Origin: Lachnospiraceae bacterium | Lineage (GTDB): Bacteria > Bacillota > Clostridia > Lachnospirales > Lachnospiraceae | Direction: 5' to 3' | NCBI GenBank assembly: GCA_017437065.1 | Contig: JAFSBX010000136.1 | Span: 1-64,000, forward strand | Length of the DNA: 64,000 nt | Part shown: positions 38,569 to 47,265 of the stretch, one piece after another | How the letters are laid out: each line of letters begins with the position of its first letter | How positions within the stretch are numbered: position 1 is the stretch's first letter | The notes under the pieces: generated by a model | What the model was told of the DNA's origin: nothing | Databases searched by the model: none | The model's input: the letters and a program-made list of their open reading frames with translations, nothing else | Made by a program: the position numbers and the translations under genes

Positions 38569-39405
38569 ATGGTTAATAACAGGAAAATCATAAGGGCTCT
38601 TTTGATAATTAGCGGATTACAGTTTTTTATTGGGATTGGTGTTTTGATAGCAGCAATTGTGAAGCTAACGGACCGGGTGAATGATGTTATTGTGGTTGTG
38701 GCAGCAATGATGATTTTTAGTAGTGTGGTTTCTATTTTTGTGCTGTATACATTTTATCAGAAGCAAAATACGAATCTGGAAGAGAGTATGAAGAATCTGG
38801 AGGAACTGAATACGAAGCTGCGGGCACAACGGCATGATTATTTGAATCATTTGCAGGTGATTTATGGGTTGATGGAACTGGAAGAGTATGAAGAAGCAAA
38901 GAAGTATATGAAGCCGGTTTTTAAGGATATTATGAAGGTAAGTAAGGCTTTGAAAACGAAGCAGCCGGCGGTAAATGCACTTTTGCAGGCGAAGATGGAG
39001 GCGGCAGAGAAGGAAAATATTGATTTTTTTATGGAAATACGTTCCGATCTGAAAAATATAGCCATGGAGCCGTGGGATTTATGTAAAATTTTAGGGAATC
39101 TGATTGACAATGGAATGACGGCTCTTTTACAAAAAGTTGAGGACAGACAGCTTCATGTGGAAATATGGGAAGACAAAATGAGTTATTTTTTCTGTATTTA
39201 TAACAATGGACCCAAAATTCCGAAAGAACATCTGGAACACATATTTAAGCAGGGATTTACGACAAAGAAAGAGGAAGGTCATGGAATGGGACTGGCAATT
39301 ATCAGCCGTATTTTGAAAGAAAATGGCGGAAAAATAGAGGTTTCTTCCAGCGAAAAGAAAACAAGCTTTGAGGTAGAAATTAAAAAAATGACATTTGAAG
39401 TCTGA
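38569..39405 (+). CDS. Sensor histidine kinase with Spo0B-type phospho-acceptor
   Basis: Membrane kinase of 278 residues. Two N-terminal transmembrane segments (about 8-30 and 40-62) are followed by a coiled-coil stretch and QRHDYLNHLQVIYGLMELEE, a SPOB_a-type dimer domain with the phospho-His at residue 89. The HATPase has NLIDNGMTAL and GHGMGLAIISRIL. AgrC- and CitA-like kinases share this form. The nearest unpaired response regulator is the LytTR gene at 41756, three genes away on the same strand. GGAG is six bases before the ATG. The signal is unknown; there is no large extracellular domain. Confidence 0.85.
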   Translation: MVNNRKIIRALLIISGLQFFIGIGVLIAAIVKLTDRVNDVIVVVAAMMIFSSVVSIFVLYTFYQKQNTNLEESMKNLEELNTKLRAQRHDYLNHLQVIYGLMELEEYEEAKKYMKPVFKDIMKVSKALKTKQPAVNALLQAKMEAAEKENIDFFMEIRSDLKNIAMEPWDLCKILGNLIDNGMTALLQKVEDRQLHVEIWEDKMSYFFCIYNNGPKIPKEHLEHIFKQGFTTKKEEGHGMGLAIISRILKENGGKIEVSSSEKKTSFEVEIKKMTFEV

Positions 39406-39610
39406 AAATGTATAACTGAGAGGTTATGTATTTAAAAAGATTTAGAAATAAAGTAAAGTATAGTTACATTAAAACAGTAACATGAATTTATAAAATGAAT
39501 TGTGGATTTCATTTTTATATCTTTATAGTTAATTGTTTTAAAGTATAATAAAATGTTTAAAGAACAGAATTACAGCATAGTAAAAATAAGAAAGGGGGAA
39601 AATACTCATC

Positions 39611-40084
39611 ATGGAAGGATTAATGATTGTCGGAATCGTTCTCTTTGTAATAGGATTTATATTACTTGGAATTGAAATGGTAGTGCCGGGATTTGGAATA
39701 CCGGGTGTTTCAGGAATTATATGTCTTGTTGTTGGAATTTTCTTAACAGCTGATACAATAGAAAAAGGAATTATTATTCTATTAATCATTTTGGCATTGC
39801 TTGGTATTATGTTTGCCATTATTTTGAAACTTTTATCAGCAGGAAAATTAAAATCACCACTTATTTTAAAAGACGAACTGAACACAGAGAGTGGATTTAT
39901 CAGTTCCAATGATTTAAATTATCTGCTTGGCAAGAAGGGAACAGCAGCTACTGATTTACGGCCGGCAGGCAGGGGAAGTTTCGATGGTGTGGAATTTAAT
40001 GTAATGTCAGACAGTAAATATATTACAAAAGGCACGCCAATTGAAATTTATAAAGTGGAAGGTTCTAAATTGATTGTAAAATAG
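39611..40084 (+). CDS. NfeD-like membrane protein
   Basis: Short NfeD-family protein of 157 residues. Two or three N-terminal transmembrane segments with FILLGIEMVVPGFGIPGVSGIICLVVGIFL are followed by an OB-fold domain with LLGKKGTAATDLRPAGRGSFDG. Such proteins occur next to flotillin genes and are thought to support flotillin membrane domains. It lies 27 bases before floA. The ribosome site AAGGGGG is about 12 bases before the ATG. No NfeD protease domain is present. Confidence 0.9.
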   Translation: MEGLMIVGIVLFVIGFILLGIEMVVPGFGIPGVSGIICLVVGIFLTADTIEKGIIILLIILALLGIMFAIILKLLSAGKLKSPLILKDELNTESGFISSNDLNYLLGKKGTAATDLRPAGRGSFDGVEFNVMSDSKYITKGTPIEIYKVEGSKLIVK

Positions 40085-40111
40085 ATTTAGAAAAAATGGA
40101 GGAGAGAGAAT

Positions 40112-41074
40112 ATGGGAGCATTATCAGTTATTTTAGCAGGATTTGTATTTTTACTTATTGTTTTGTTTTTTGCATTTGTACCGGTGGGACTTTGGATTTC
40201 ATCCATGGCTGCCAACGTAAAAATCAGCATTTTCAACTTAATAGGTATGAGATTAAGACGTGTAACACCGGCAAGAATCGTTATGCCGCTTATCAAAGCT
40301 ACAAAAGCAGGTTTAAAAATGAACATCAACCAGTTGGAAGCTCACTACCTTGCAGGTGGTAATGTTGACAAAGTTGTAGATGCATTGATTGCTTCTGAAA
40401 GAGCAGGAATTGAACTTACTTTTGAAAAAGCGGCAGCTATCGACCTTGCAGGACGTGATGTTTTAGAAGCTGTAAAAATGAGTGTAAACCCGAAAGTTAT
40501 TGAAACAACAAATGTATCCGCAGTTGCAAAAGACGGTATCGAGCTTCTTGTAAAAGCAAGGGTAACGGTAAGAGCTGACTTGGAAAGATTAGTCGGTGGT
40601 GCAGGTGAAACAACGATTTTAGCAAGAATTGGTGAAGGTATTGTTACAACAGTAGGTTCTTCTGATTCACATAAATCCGTTTTGGAAAATCCGGATGATA
40701 TTTCTAAATGTATTTTAAGCAAAGGTCTGGATTCCGGTACAGCATTTGAAATTCTTTCCATCGATATTGCTGATATAGACGTAGGTAGAAATATCGGTGC
40801 ACAGTTACAGACTCTTCAGGCAGAAGCAGATAAAAATATTGCACAGGCAAAGGCTGAAGAAAGAAGAGCTATGGCTGTTGCAAAAGAGCAGGAAATGCGT
40901 GCTTATGTAGTAGAAGCAGAGGCTGAAGTTCCAAAGGCACTTGCTTATGCATTAAGAGAAGGAAAACTCGGAATTATGGATTATTATGACATGGAAAATA
41001 TCAAAGCAGATACAATGATGCGTGATAAAATTGCCGGAAAAAGTATAAACGAAATTAAATCTGAGAAAGAGTAA
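40112..41074 (+). CDS. floA: Flotillin-like protein FloA
   Basis: Membrane-associated scaffold protein of 320 residues that forms functional membrane microdomains. It has an N-terminal hydrophobic hairpin (about 5-30), a PHB/SPFH-like domain with [19 protein letters not shown], and a C-terminal coiled-coil rich in Ala, Glu and Lys (about 235-280, [31 protein letters not shown]). GGAGGAG lies nine bases before the ATG. It is co-transcribed with the NfeD gene and probably with the next gene. Confidence 0.95.
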   Translation: MGALSVILAGFVFLLIVLFFAFVPVGLWISSMAANVKISIFNLIGMRLRRVTPARIVMPLIKATKAGLKMNINQLEAHYLAGGNVDKVVDALIASERAGIELTFEKAAAIDLAGRDVLEAVKMSVNPKVIETTNVSAVAKDGIELLVKARVTVRADLERLVGGAGETTILARIGEGIVTTVGSSDSHKSVLENPDDISKCILSKGLDSGTAFEILSIDIADIDVGRNIGAQLQTLQAEADKNIAQAKAEERRAMAVAKEQEMRAYVVEAEAEVPKALAYALREGKLGIMDYYDMENIKADTMMRDKIAGKSINEIKSEKE

Positions 41075-41091
41075 AGCAGGGAGGCGGTTCC

Positions 41092-41664
41092 ATGCCTGTT
41101 GATGAGAGAAAGTATTATAACAGGAAGTTAATGGCAGGGACTTTTAAATCCGAGTTAAAAAATAATTCTAAAATGTCAGTTGGAGATATTGTAAAAAATT
41201 TTCCGGCAGAGGCAGTAGGGGAATTTTTAGGTGAAGTATTTGATGATTTCGGAGGCGGAGTCGTAGCTGAAATTGCCGGGGAAATTATTGGTGGGATTGG
41301 TGAAAATATGCAAAATAATAAGAATAAAATTAGCAGTCAAAATCAATATTCTTCGACAATGTCTTCTTCTTCAATGAATGAGAAAATGAGTGCGGAAGAT
41401 GCCGAAAAGCTGAAAAAAAGGCTGGAAGATAAATACGGTGGCAAAAAGAAGAAAAAATATAAAAAGAAAATAGAAAATGAAAACAAAAATAATGTGCCAG
41501 AACAGGTAACGGAAGAAATTTTGCCAAAGCCGGTAATAAAAGTACAGCAAAAAGAAGATTTTTCTGTAGAAAATATGACTGCTGAGAAATTACAAAATGC
41601 TGTTATCTGGTCGGAAGTACTTGGAGAACCAGTGTGCAGAAGACGTAGAAGCAGAAGAAGATAA
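41092..41664 (+). CDS. Unknown protein with glycine-rich segment and basic tail, linked to FloA
   Basis: Protein of 190 residues that I do not recognise as a named family. It has a glycine-rich amphipathic stretch (about 40-72, with GGGVVAEIAGEIIGGIG), a low-complexity region, a Lys-rich stretch KKKKKYKKK, and a C-terminal block NAVIWSEVLGEPVCRRRRSRRR. C-terminal blocks of this type (hydrophobic, SE-I/V-LG-P, then basic) occur in many proteins encoded beside floA and comparable genes; their role is not known to me. It lies 17 bases after floA, with GGAGG seven bases before the ATG. Confidence 0.7.
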   Translation: MPVDERKYYNRKLMAGTFKSELKNNSKMSVGDIVKNFPAEAVGEFLGEVFDDFGGGVVAEIAGEIIGGIGENMQNNKNKISSQNQYSSTMSSSSMNEKMSAEDAEKLKKRLEDKYGGKKKKKYKKKIENENKNNVPEQVTEEILPKPVIKVQQKEDFSVENMTAEKLQNAVIWSEVLGEPVCRRRRSRRR

Positions 41665-41755
41665 TAAAGTGAGAAAGTTAATATGCGAGCCTGTTTGAGT
41701 ATAAAAGAAGTGTACAGAAGCAGGTTCGCAGAATATGTGTAAGAGGAGAATCTAA

Positions 41756-42502
41756 ATGCCGATAAGTGTGATGCTTGTAGAGGATGAAGAAGGAATACGG
41801 AAGCTGTTAAACAAAATCATTGAGAAGAAAACCGGATTTGAAGTAGTTGCGGAAAGTGATAATTTAGCAAATGCCGTTACACAATTTATGAAAAAGAAAC
41901 CGGAAGTTGTTTTTCTGGATATTGAAATTGGTGGTGAAAGCGGGCTGGAGTGTGCAAAGATTATTGCAGATTTAGAGCCGAAAACAAAAATAATCTTTGC
42001 CACAGCCCATTCGGAGTATATGTCGGACGCATTTGAAGTGTATGCTTTTGATTATATTGTGAAACCCTTTAATATTGACAGGGTAAATCACACACTGGAG
42101 AGAATAGAAAGCTTATCTGAGAAGCAGGTTTATGACAACTCTCATTTGGACAAAATTGTTAAGTACGAGAAAGGTCTGGAGAAGCTTTTAGTTAAGGGGA
42201 AAGAAAGCATGAGCTTTGTTGACATCAAAGATATCATACTTGTACAGAGAGAGGACGGAAATACGGTTATTTATACAAAACATGATTCCTTTACAACATC
42301 CGCCAGTCTGAGTGACATAGAAGCAAAACTGGATAAAGACCAGTTTTTACGGAGTCATAAGTCTTATATCATAAATGTTTCTCAGATTAAAAAGATTGAG
42401 CCTTATGGAAGATGGACGTATGTGGTAGCTTTTAAAGATATTGATAAAGATGCATTGATTATTAGTGAGAAGTATGAGGAAATTAAAAAGAGGTTTTTAT
42501 AA
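41756..42502 (+). CDS. LytTR-family response regulator
   Basis: Regulator of 248 residues. The receiver domain (about 1-120) has VEDEEG and the phospho-Asp in VVFLDIEIGG, with the conserved Lys in YIVKPF. The LytTR DNA-binding domain (about 145-248) has SFVDIKDIILVQREDGNTVIYT and FLRSHKSYIINVSQIKKIEP. Its kinase may be the one at 38569. GAGGAG lies seven bases before the ATG. It sits about 90 bases after the FloA-linked unknown gene. LytTR regulators often bind imperfect direct repeats; none was located with confidence. Confidence 0.9.
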   Translation: MPISVMLVEDEEGIRKLLNKIIEKKTGFEVVAESDNLANAVTQFMKKKPEVVFLDIEIGGESGLECAKIIADLEPKTKIIFATAHSEYMSDAFEVYAFDYIVKPFNIDRVNHTLERIESLSEKQVYDNSHLDKIVKYEKGLEKLLVKGKESMSFVDIKDIILVQREDGNTVIYTKHDSFTTSASLSDIEAKLDKDQFLRSHKSYIINVSQIKKIEPYGRWTYVVAFKDIDKDALIISEKYEEIKKRFL

Positions 42503-42577
42503 TTTATCAAATAGTTTAAAAAATTATAGTTAATTAAACTATTTAAATATAATAGAAAAAATATTAAAATTTGTTCC

Positions 42578-42605
42578 TTGTAATTTTATTTAAATGTGAT
42601 AGAAT
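42578..42605 (+). promoter_or_regulatory. Promoter of the CPA2 antiporter gene
   Basis: TTGTAA at 42578-42583 and an extended -10 TGATAGAAT with TAGAAT at 42600-42605 are separated by 16 bases. The predicted start site, about 42612, lies inside the left arm of the hairpin at 42603-42660. Confidence 0.6.
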
Positions 42606-42666
42606 CATAATTTGGGTGTTAGTTTATAAAAATTTTATAAATGTCACCCATATTATGATTTTTTTA
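42603..42666 (+). terminator. Terminator hairpin overlapping a promoter
   Basis: Arms 42603-42618 and 42645-42660 pair over 16 positions with one mismatch, and a run of seven T follows. The hairpin ends about 20 bases before the antiporter start. It probably stops transcripts from the LytTR operon. The -10 box of the antiporter promoter overlaps its left arm. Confidence 0.75.
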
Positions 42667-42686
42667 GTTTCTACGGAGGAAAAGAG

Positions 42687-43871
42687 ATGGAAGCGTACAG
42701 TATTTTTAAAGATCTTGCGATTATTGTTATAGCCGCAAAAATTTTCGGCATACTTGCAAGAAAATGTAAAGCACCGCAGGTTGTAGGAGAGATTATTGCG
42801 GGACTTTTAATCGGCCCCAGTATTTTAGGCTGGGTAGATCAGAGTGATTTTCTGATTCAGATGGCAGAAATTGGTGTTGTATTATTGATGTTCTCAGCAG
42901 GTCTGGAAACAAATCTGAAGGAACTTTTAAAGACAGGCCCTATTGCATTATTGATTGCATGTGCGGGTGTATTTATTCCGTTGATAGGCGGTTCTTTGTT
43001 ATATATGGGATTTTACGGAGTATCCCCATGGGGGTCAGAAGAGTTTTATAAAGCTGTATTTATGGGAACGATTATGACAGCGACTTCAGTAAGTATTACA
43101 GTACAGTCTCTGAAGGAAATGGGACGTCTGAAGGGAAAAGTAGGTACAACAATTTTAAGTGCAGCGATTATTGATGATGTTATCGGTATTATTGTACTTA
43201 CTTTTGTAGTTGGATTTAAGACTCCGGATTCCAATCCTTCAAGTGTAGTAATTTCAACAATATTGTTCTTTGTGTTTGCTATTGGTGTAGGATTTATTTT
43301 CTACAAAGTATTTAAATGGATTGATTCAAAATATCCGCATACAAGACGTATTCCGATTGCAGGACTTGCACTTTGTTTTACACTGGCTTATGTTGCAGAA
43401 GAATTCTTCGGAATTGCAGATATTACAGGTGCATATGTGGCAGGTATTATTCTTTGCTCAATTAAAGACTCTGAATATATTGCAGAGAAAATGGATATTA
43501 ATTCCTATATGTTATTCGGACCGGTATTCTTTGCAAGTATTGGTTTAAAGACAAATATTGATAGTATTGATTCATCTATTTTGATTTTTGCTGTTGGATT
43601 TGTTATCGTGGCATTAGTTACAAAAATAGTAGGATGCGGACTGGTTGCAAAGCTTTGCAAGTTCAATTGGAATGATTCCTTGAAAATTGGTGTCGGAATG
43701 ATGACACGAGGAGAGGTTGCTTTAATAGTTTCACAGAAAGGTCTTTCTGTTGGACTTTTAACTCCGGTATATTTTACCGCAGTTATTATGTTGATTATTG
43801 TTTCTTCAATCTCAACACCTATTATTTTAAAAGTTTTGTATGCAAAAGACGGAAAAGAAGAAGCGGCATAG
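42687..43871 (+). CDS. CPA2-family cation:proton antiporter (KefB/GerN-like)
   Basis: Membrane antiporter of 394 residues with about 12-13 transmembrane segments. Typical features are GIIAGLLIGPSILG-like residues (EIIAGLLIGPSILGW), ATSVSITVQSLKEMG (the TSxx segment), AAIIDDVIGIIVLTF with the paired Asp residues that bind cations, and MMTRGEVALIVSQKG. It probably exchanges sodium or potassium for protons. There is no C-terminal TrkA domain, so it is simpler than KefB. GGAGG lies seven bases before the ATG. Confidence 0.9.
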   Translation: MEAYSIFKDLAIIVIAAKIFGILARKCKAPQVVGEIIAGLLIGPSILGWVDQSDFLIQMAEIGVVLLMFSAGLETNLKELLKTGPIALLIACAGVFIPLIGGSLLYMGFYGVSPWGSEEFYKAVFMGTIMTATSVSITVQSLKEMGRLKGKVGTTILSAAIIDDVIGIIVLTFVVGFKTPDSNPSSVVISTILFFVFAIGVGFIFYKVFKWIDSKYPHTRRIPIAGLALCFTLAYVAEEFFGIADITGAYVAGIILCSIKDSEYIAEKMDINSYMLFGPVFFASIGLKTNIDSIDSSILIFAVGFVIVALVTKIVGCGLVAKLCKFNWNDSLKIGVGMMTRGEVALIVSQKGLSVGLLTPVYFTAVIMLIIVSSISTPIILKVLYAKDGKEEAA

Positions 43872-43939
43872 AGATGCGAAACAGTTGCTTATTGTTTATA
43901 TGATAATAAGAAAAATAAGAAATTAGCTATTTTTTGTGA

Positions 43940-43968
43940 TTGACAAAGGAATACGCTTAAGTTATATT
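43940..43968 (+). promoter_or_regulatory. Strong promoter of the Lsa-type ABC-F leader
   Basis: TTGACA at 43940-43945 and TATATT at 43963-43968 are spaced by exactly 17 bases. Transcription should start near 43975, about 435 bases before the ABC-F start codon. No full-size gene lies between. Confidence 0.8.
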
Positions 43969-44016
43969 TAAAAAGCAGTCATGAACTGTAAAAAATAGAA
44001 TGGAGATGTTAGAAGG

Positions 44017-44037
44017 ATGATGTTTATTTCTCGCTAA
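44017..44037 (+). CDS. Candidate leader peptide (MMFISR)
   Basis: A six-codon ORF with two adjacent ATG codons. TGGAG lies 11 bases upstream of the first and AGAAGG just before them. Its last two codons and stop form the left arm of the 44029-44121 stem-loop, so a ribosome on it would open that stem. Short ORFs of this sort precede several ABC-F and erm resistance genes. Such a short frame can arise by chance. Confidence 0.45.
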   Translation: MMFISR

Positions 44038-44121
44038 TCAAACAATTTGAAATTACACAGATAAAGTTGGATTCTTAATTTCATGATGTTAAGAAGCTTT
44101 TATTTGTGTGTTTAGCAGAGA
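44029..44121 (+). promoter_or_regulatory. Multi-part stem-loop in the ABC-F leader
   Basis: Successive helices are TCTC/GAGA and GCTAA/TTAGC at the base, then ACACA/TGTGT, ATAAA/TTTAT and TTCTTAA/TTAAGAA toward a 10-nt loop. The regular nesting over 93 bases is unlikely by chance and fits an RNA structure that responds to leader translation. Confidence 0.6.
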
Positions 44122-44209
44122 ATAATTCATTCCGATAACATACTTTGATTATATAAAAGATGATTATTATATATTGCATGTAATAAATCATGGTATATGA
44201 GAAAAGACT

Positions 44210-44286
44210 ATTCAAAAAGTGAAAAAATTTTGAATGGGTAAAAGTTATAGAGACTCACAAGTGGGCGCAGGAATTATTCCTGCGCC
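44210..44286 (+). terminator. Hairpin and GC-rich terminator in the ABC-F leader
   Basis: An 8-bp stem ATTCAAAA/TTTTGAAT (44210-44235) is followed by a strong GC-rich hairpin (44264-44286, GGCGCAGGAAT with its complement) and then TATTTTG. A second 9-bp pairing, CAAATAAGC with GCTTATTTG, links 44296-44304 to 44375-44383 near the gene start. The GC-rich hairpin looks like a conditional terminator for the ABC-F gene. Confidence 0.65.
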
Positions 44287-44409
44287 TATTTTGTGCAAAT
44301 AAGCAAAGAAAAATAAGCCCAAAATGAGTAAGGTAAATAAGTAAGGAAAAGTAAAAATATAGGATTAGATAAGTGCTTATTTGACAATGAATGACAAGGA
44401 GGATTATAT

Positions 44410-45909
44410 ATGTCTTTAATAAATGTGAGTGGGTTAACTTTTTACTATGATGGAAGTTATGACAATATATTTGAAGATGTATCTTTTCAGATAGATACAA
44501 ATTGGAAACTGGGATTTATAGGGCGAAACGGAAAAGGAAAAACTACATTTTTGAATTTGTTACTCGGAAAATATGAGTATAAAGGAACAATCAGTACATC
44601 CGTAGAGTTTGATTACTTCCCGTTTCAGATAAAAGATAAAGATAAAAATACAATTGATATAGTGGAAGAAGTATACCCGGAATATGAGTTTTGGAAAATC
44701 TGCCGGGAACTGAATTTATTGAACGTGGACGCAGACGTTTTATACCGGTCTTTTGAGACGTTAAGCAACGGGGAACAGACAAAAGTAATGCTTGCCGTAT
44801 TGTTTTCAAAGGAAAATAATTTTCTTTTAATTGATGAGCCGACAAATCATTTGGATATGGAGACGCGAATTCTGGTAAAAGATTATTTGAATAAAAAGAA
44901 GGGATTTATTTTAGTATCTCATGACCGCAGTTTTTTGGATGGCTGCATTGACCATGTGCTTTCACTTAATAAATGCAATATTGAAGTAATGCAGGGAAAC
45001 TTCTCTACATGGTGGGAAAATAAGCAGCGACAGGATGCTTATGAGCTGGCAGAAAATGAAAAGCTGAAGAAAGATATAAAAAGGCTGGAAAAGGCAGCGA
45101 AACAGTCAAAGGAGTGGGCGGATAAAGTAGAATCAACCAAAATAGGAAAAGGTGCACAAAAATTAAGGGATAAAGGAGATGCATGTATAGATTCCAGAGC
45201 TTATATTGGCGAAAAATCCAGAAGAATGCAGCAAAGACGTAAAAATCTGGAAAACAGACAGGAGAAAGCCATTGAGGAAAAGTCAGGTTTACTGAAAAAT
45301 ATAGATTCGGCGGAGAACTTAAAAATTATAACATTAAACCATCATAAGCAGGCACTTGTTACGGTAGAAAATCTGGCGTTATTTTATGATGATAAATGTG
45401 TATGTAAGAATATTAATTTTACAATTAACAATGGAGACAGAGTTGTACTCAGTGGAAGAAACGGCTGTGGAAAATCCAGTATCATTAAAAAGATTCTTGG
45501 AAATGAAATCCGGTTTGAGGGAAAAATTGAAATTGCATCAGGGTTAAAAATATCTTATGTGAATCAGGATACATCATCCTTAAAGGGAAATTTAAAAAAA
45601 TTTATTGTAGAAAATGATTTGGATGAAAGTTTGTTTAAAGCGCTGTTACGCAAACTTGATTTTTCCAGAGAACAGTTTGAGAAAAAAATGGAGGATTACA
45701 GCGGAGGGCAGAAAAAGAAGGTTTTGATTGCAAAAAGCCTTTGTGAACAGGCACATTTGTACATATGGGACGAGCCGCTTAACTTTATTGATGTTTTTTC
45801 AAGAATGCAGATAGAAAAACTGATAGAAGAATTTAAGCCAACCATGCTGATTGTGGAACATGATAAGTCTTTTGTGGATAAAGTAGTCACAAAAAATATA
45901 TGCATGTAG
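44410..45909 (+). CDS. ABC-F ribosomal protection protein, Lsa/CplR-like
   Basis: Cytoplasmic ABC-F ATPase of 499 residues with two ATP-binding domains and no membrane segment. The N terminus, MSLINVSGLTFYYDGSYDNIFEDVSFQID, and Walker A GRNGKGKTT match the Lsa/CplR branch rather than housekeeping ABC-F proteins. Signatures are TLSNGEQTKVML and YSGGQKKKV; Walker B ends are LIDEPTNHLD and IWDEPLNFID. The interdomain linker (about 210-300) is the region that reaches the peptidyl-transferase centre. Relatives protect ribosomes from lincosamides, streptogramin A and pleuromutilins. GGAGG lies six bases before the ATG, and a long structured leader precedes it. Resistance is inferred from the family. 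Confidence 0.85.
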   Translation: MSLINVSGLTFYYDGSYDNIFEDVSFQIDTNWKLGFIGRNGKGKTTFLNLLLGKYEYKGTISTSVEFDYFPFQIKDKDKNTIDIVEEVYPEYEFWKICRELNLLNVDADVLYRSFETLSNGEQTKVMLAVLFSKENNFLLIDEPTNHLDMETRILVKDYLNKKKGFILVSHDRSFLDGCIDHVLSLNKCNIEVMQGNFSTWWENKQRQDAYELAENEKLKKDIKRLEKAAKQSKEWADKVESTKIGKGAQKLRDKGDACIDSRAYIGEKSRRMQQRRKNLENRQEKAIEEKSGLLKNIDSAENLKIITLNHHKQALVTVENLALFYDDKCVCKNINFTINNGDRVVLSGRNGCGKSSIIKKILGNEIRFEGKIEIASGLKISYVNQDTSSLKGNLKKFIVENDLDESLFKALLRKLDFSREQFEKKMEDYSGGQKKKVLIAKSLCEQAHLYIWDEPLNFIDVFSRMQIEKLIEEFKPTMLIVEHDKSFVDKVVTKNICM

Positions 45910-45981
45910 ATAAGTGACTTTATGAAAAAAAAGTGGTATTATAAAAAACTGGGTAAAAAAGAAATATAGGACGGTAGTAAA

Positions 45982-47217
45982 ATGACTTCATTTAAATCAT
46001 GCACAAATACAGTGGCATTTAATGCAAAGAATTTTTTAAAGTGGATTGTGATAGGAACCGTGACTGGAATAATCATAGGGGCAATAGCTTCAGCATTTGC
46101 ACATTGCTTAAGTTTTGCCGCAAATTACAGGGAGGAAAATCCAAACATATTGTTTTTGCTTCCCATTGGTGGATTAATTATAGTTTTTTTGTATAAAACA
46201 TTGCATTATGAAAACAACAAAGGTACGGATGATGTTATTGATAATATTCATCATGATGTAAATGTTCCCTTAAAAATGTCTTTTCTTATATTTGTCTCTA
46301 CAGTAATTACAGTGTTATGCGGTGGTTCTGTTGGACGTGAAGGTGCTGCACTTCAAATTGGTGGAAGTTTAGGAAGCCAGATTGGAAGATGGTTGAAATT
46401 CAGTAAAGAAGATAGAAAAATTATATTAATGAGTGGTATGGCGGCGGCATTTTCAGCACTGTTCGGAACACCGATTGCAGCTGTGTTTTTTTCCATGGAA
46501 GTAGCAAGTGTGGGTATTATGTATTATGCGGCACTGGTTCCTTGTATTTGTGCATCGCTGGTGGCACATTGTATGGCAATTTTCTTTCATGTAGAGGAAG
46601 AACATTTTCCAATGATTGCAGAACAGGGACTTGGACTGGAAATGGGCGGAAAAGTACTGATACTTGCAATATGTTGTGCCTTGTTAAGTATTTTGTTTTG
46701 TAAGTCTTTGGAAATCATGAAGGGACTATACAAAAAATATTTAAAAAATGCTTATATAAGAATTGTGGTTGCCGGTCTTCTTGTAATTTTAATGACTTAT
46801 TTAATCGGAAGCAGGGATTATCTTGGTACAGGAATGCATGTGATTGTAAAGGCTCTGAGTGGCGAAGCGGTTCCGTATGCATTTCTTACTAAAATGATTT
46901 TTACGGTTGTGACAATAACAGCAGGGTATAAAGGTGGAGAAATTGTACCTTCCTTCTTTATTGGAGCAACGTTTGGGTGCATTTTCGGACAGCTTCTGGG
47001 GCTACCGGCAGAATTTACAGCATCTCTTGGTATGATAGGAGTATTCTGTGGTGTGACAAACTGTCCTATAGCTTCTTTATTGATTGGATTTGAACTGTTT
47101 GGCTATCATAATGCATATTATCTGCTTATTGTAACAGCCGTAAGTTATATGCTTTCCGGAAATTATAGTTTATATCATACACAGAAAATTATGTATTCTA
47201 AATTAGAATATAAATAA
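45982..47217 (+). CDS. ClC-family chloride channel or exchanger
   Basis: Membrane protein of 411 residues with about ten hydrophobic segments. The selectivity-filter region GGSVGREGAALQIGGSLGS has the gating Glu of GREG(P). A later GYKGGEIVPSFFIGATFG segment is also typical. It lacks a cytoplasmic CBS domain. It may be a chloride channel or proton-coupled exchanger. Fluoride-specific ClCs carry related motifs (GREGTGVQMG), which differ here, and no fluoride riboswitch precedes it. It follows the Lsa-type gene by about 70 bases. Confidence 0.88.
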   Translation: MTSFKSCTNTVAFNAKNFLKWIVIGTVTGIIIGAIASAFAHCLSFAANYREENPNILFLLPIGGLIIVFLYKTLHYENNKGTDDVIDNIHHDVNVPLKMSFLIFVSTVITVLCGGSVGREGAALQIGGSLGSQIGRWLKFSKEDRKIILMSGMAAAFSALFGTPIAAVFFSMEVASVGIMYYAALVPCICASLVAHCMAIFFHVEEEHFPMIAEQGLGLEMGGKVLILAICCALLSILFCKSLEIMKGLYKKYLKNAYIRIVVAGLLVILMTYLIGSRDYLGTGMHVIVKALSGEAVPYAFLTKMIFTVVTITAGYKGGEIVPSFFIGATFGCIFGQLLGLPAEFTASLGMIGVFCGVTNCPIASLLIGFELFGYHNAYYLLIVTAVSYMLSGNYSLYHTQKIMYSKLEYK

Positions 47218-47265
47218 TTAAGAGAAAGAAAAATTGCAATTTTAATATATGAGAAAGGGAAAAAA

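Noticed and set aside
45910-45981. Fluoride riboswitch before the ClC gene
   Set aside because: The gap is short and lacks the conserved fluoride-riboswitch motifs, and the protein does not carry the fluoride-specific ClC motif.
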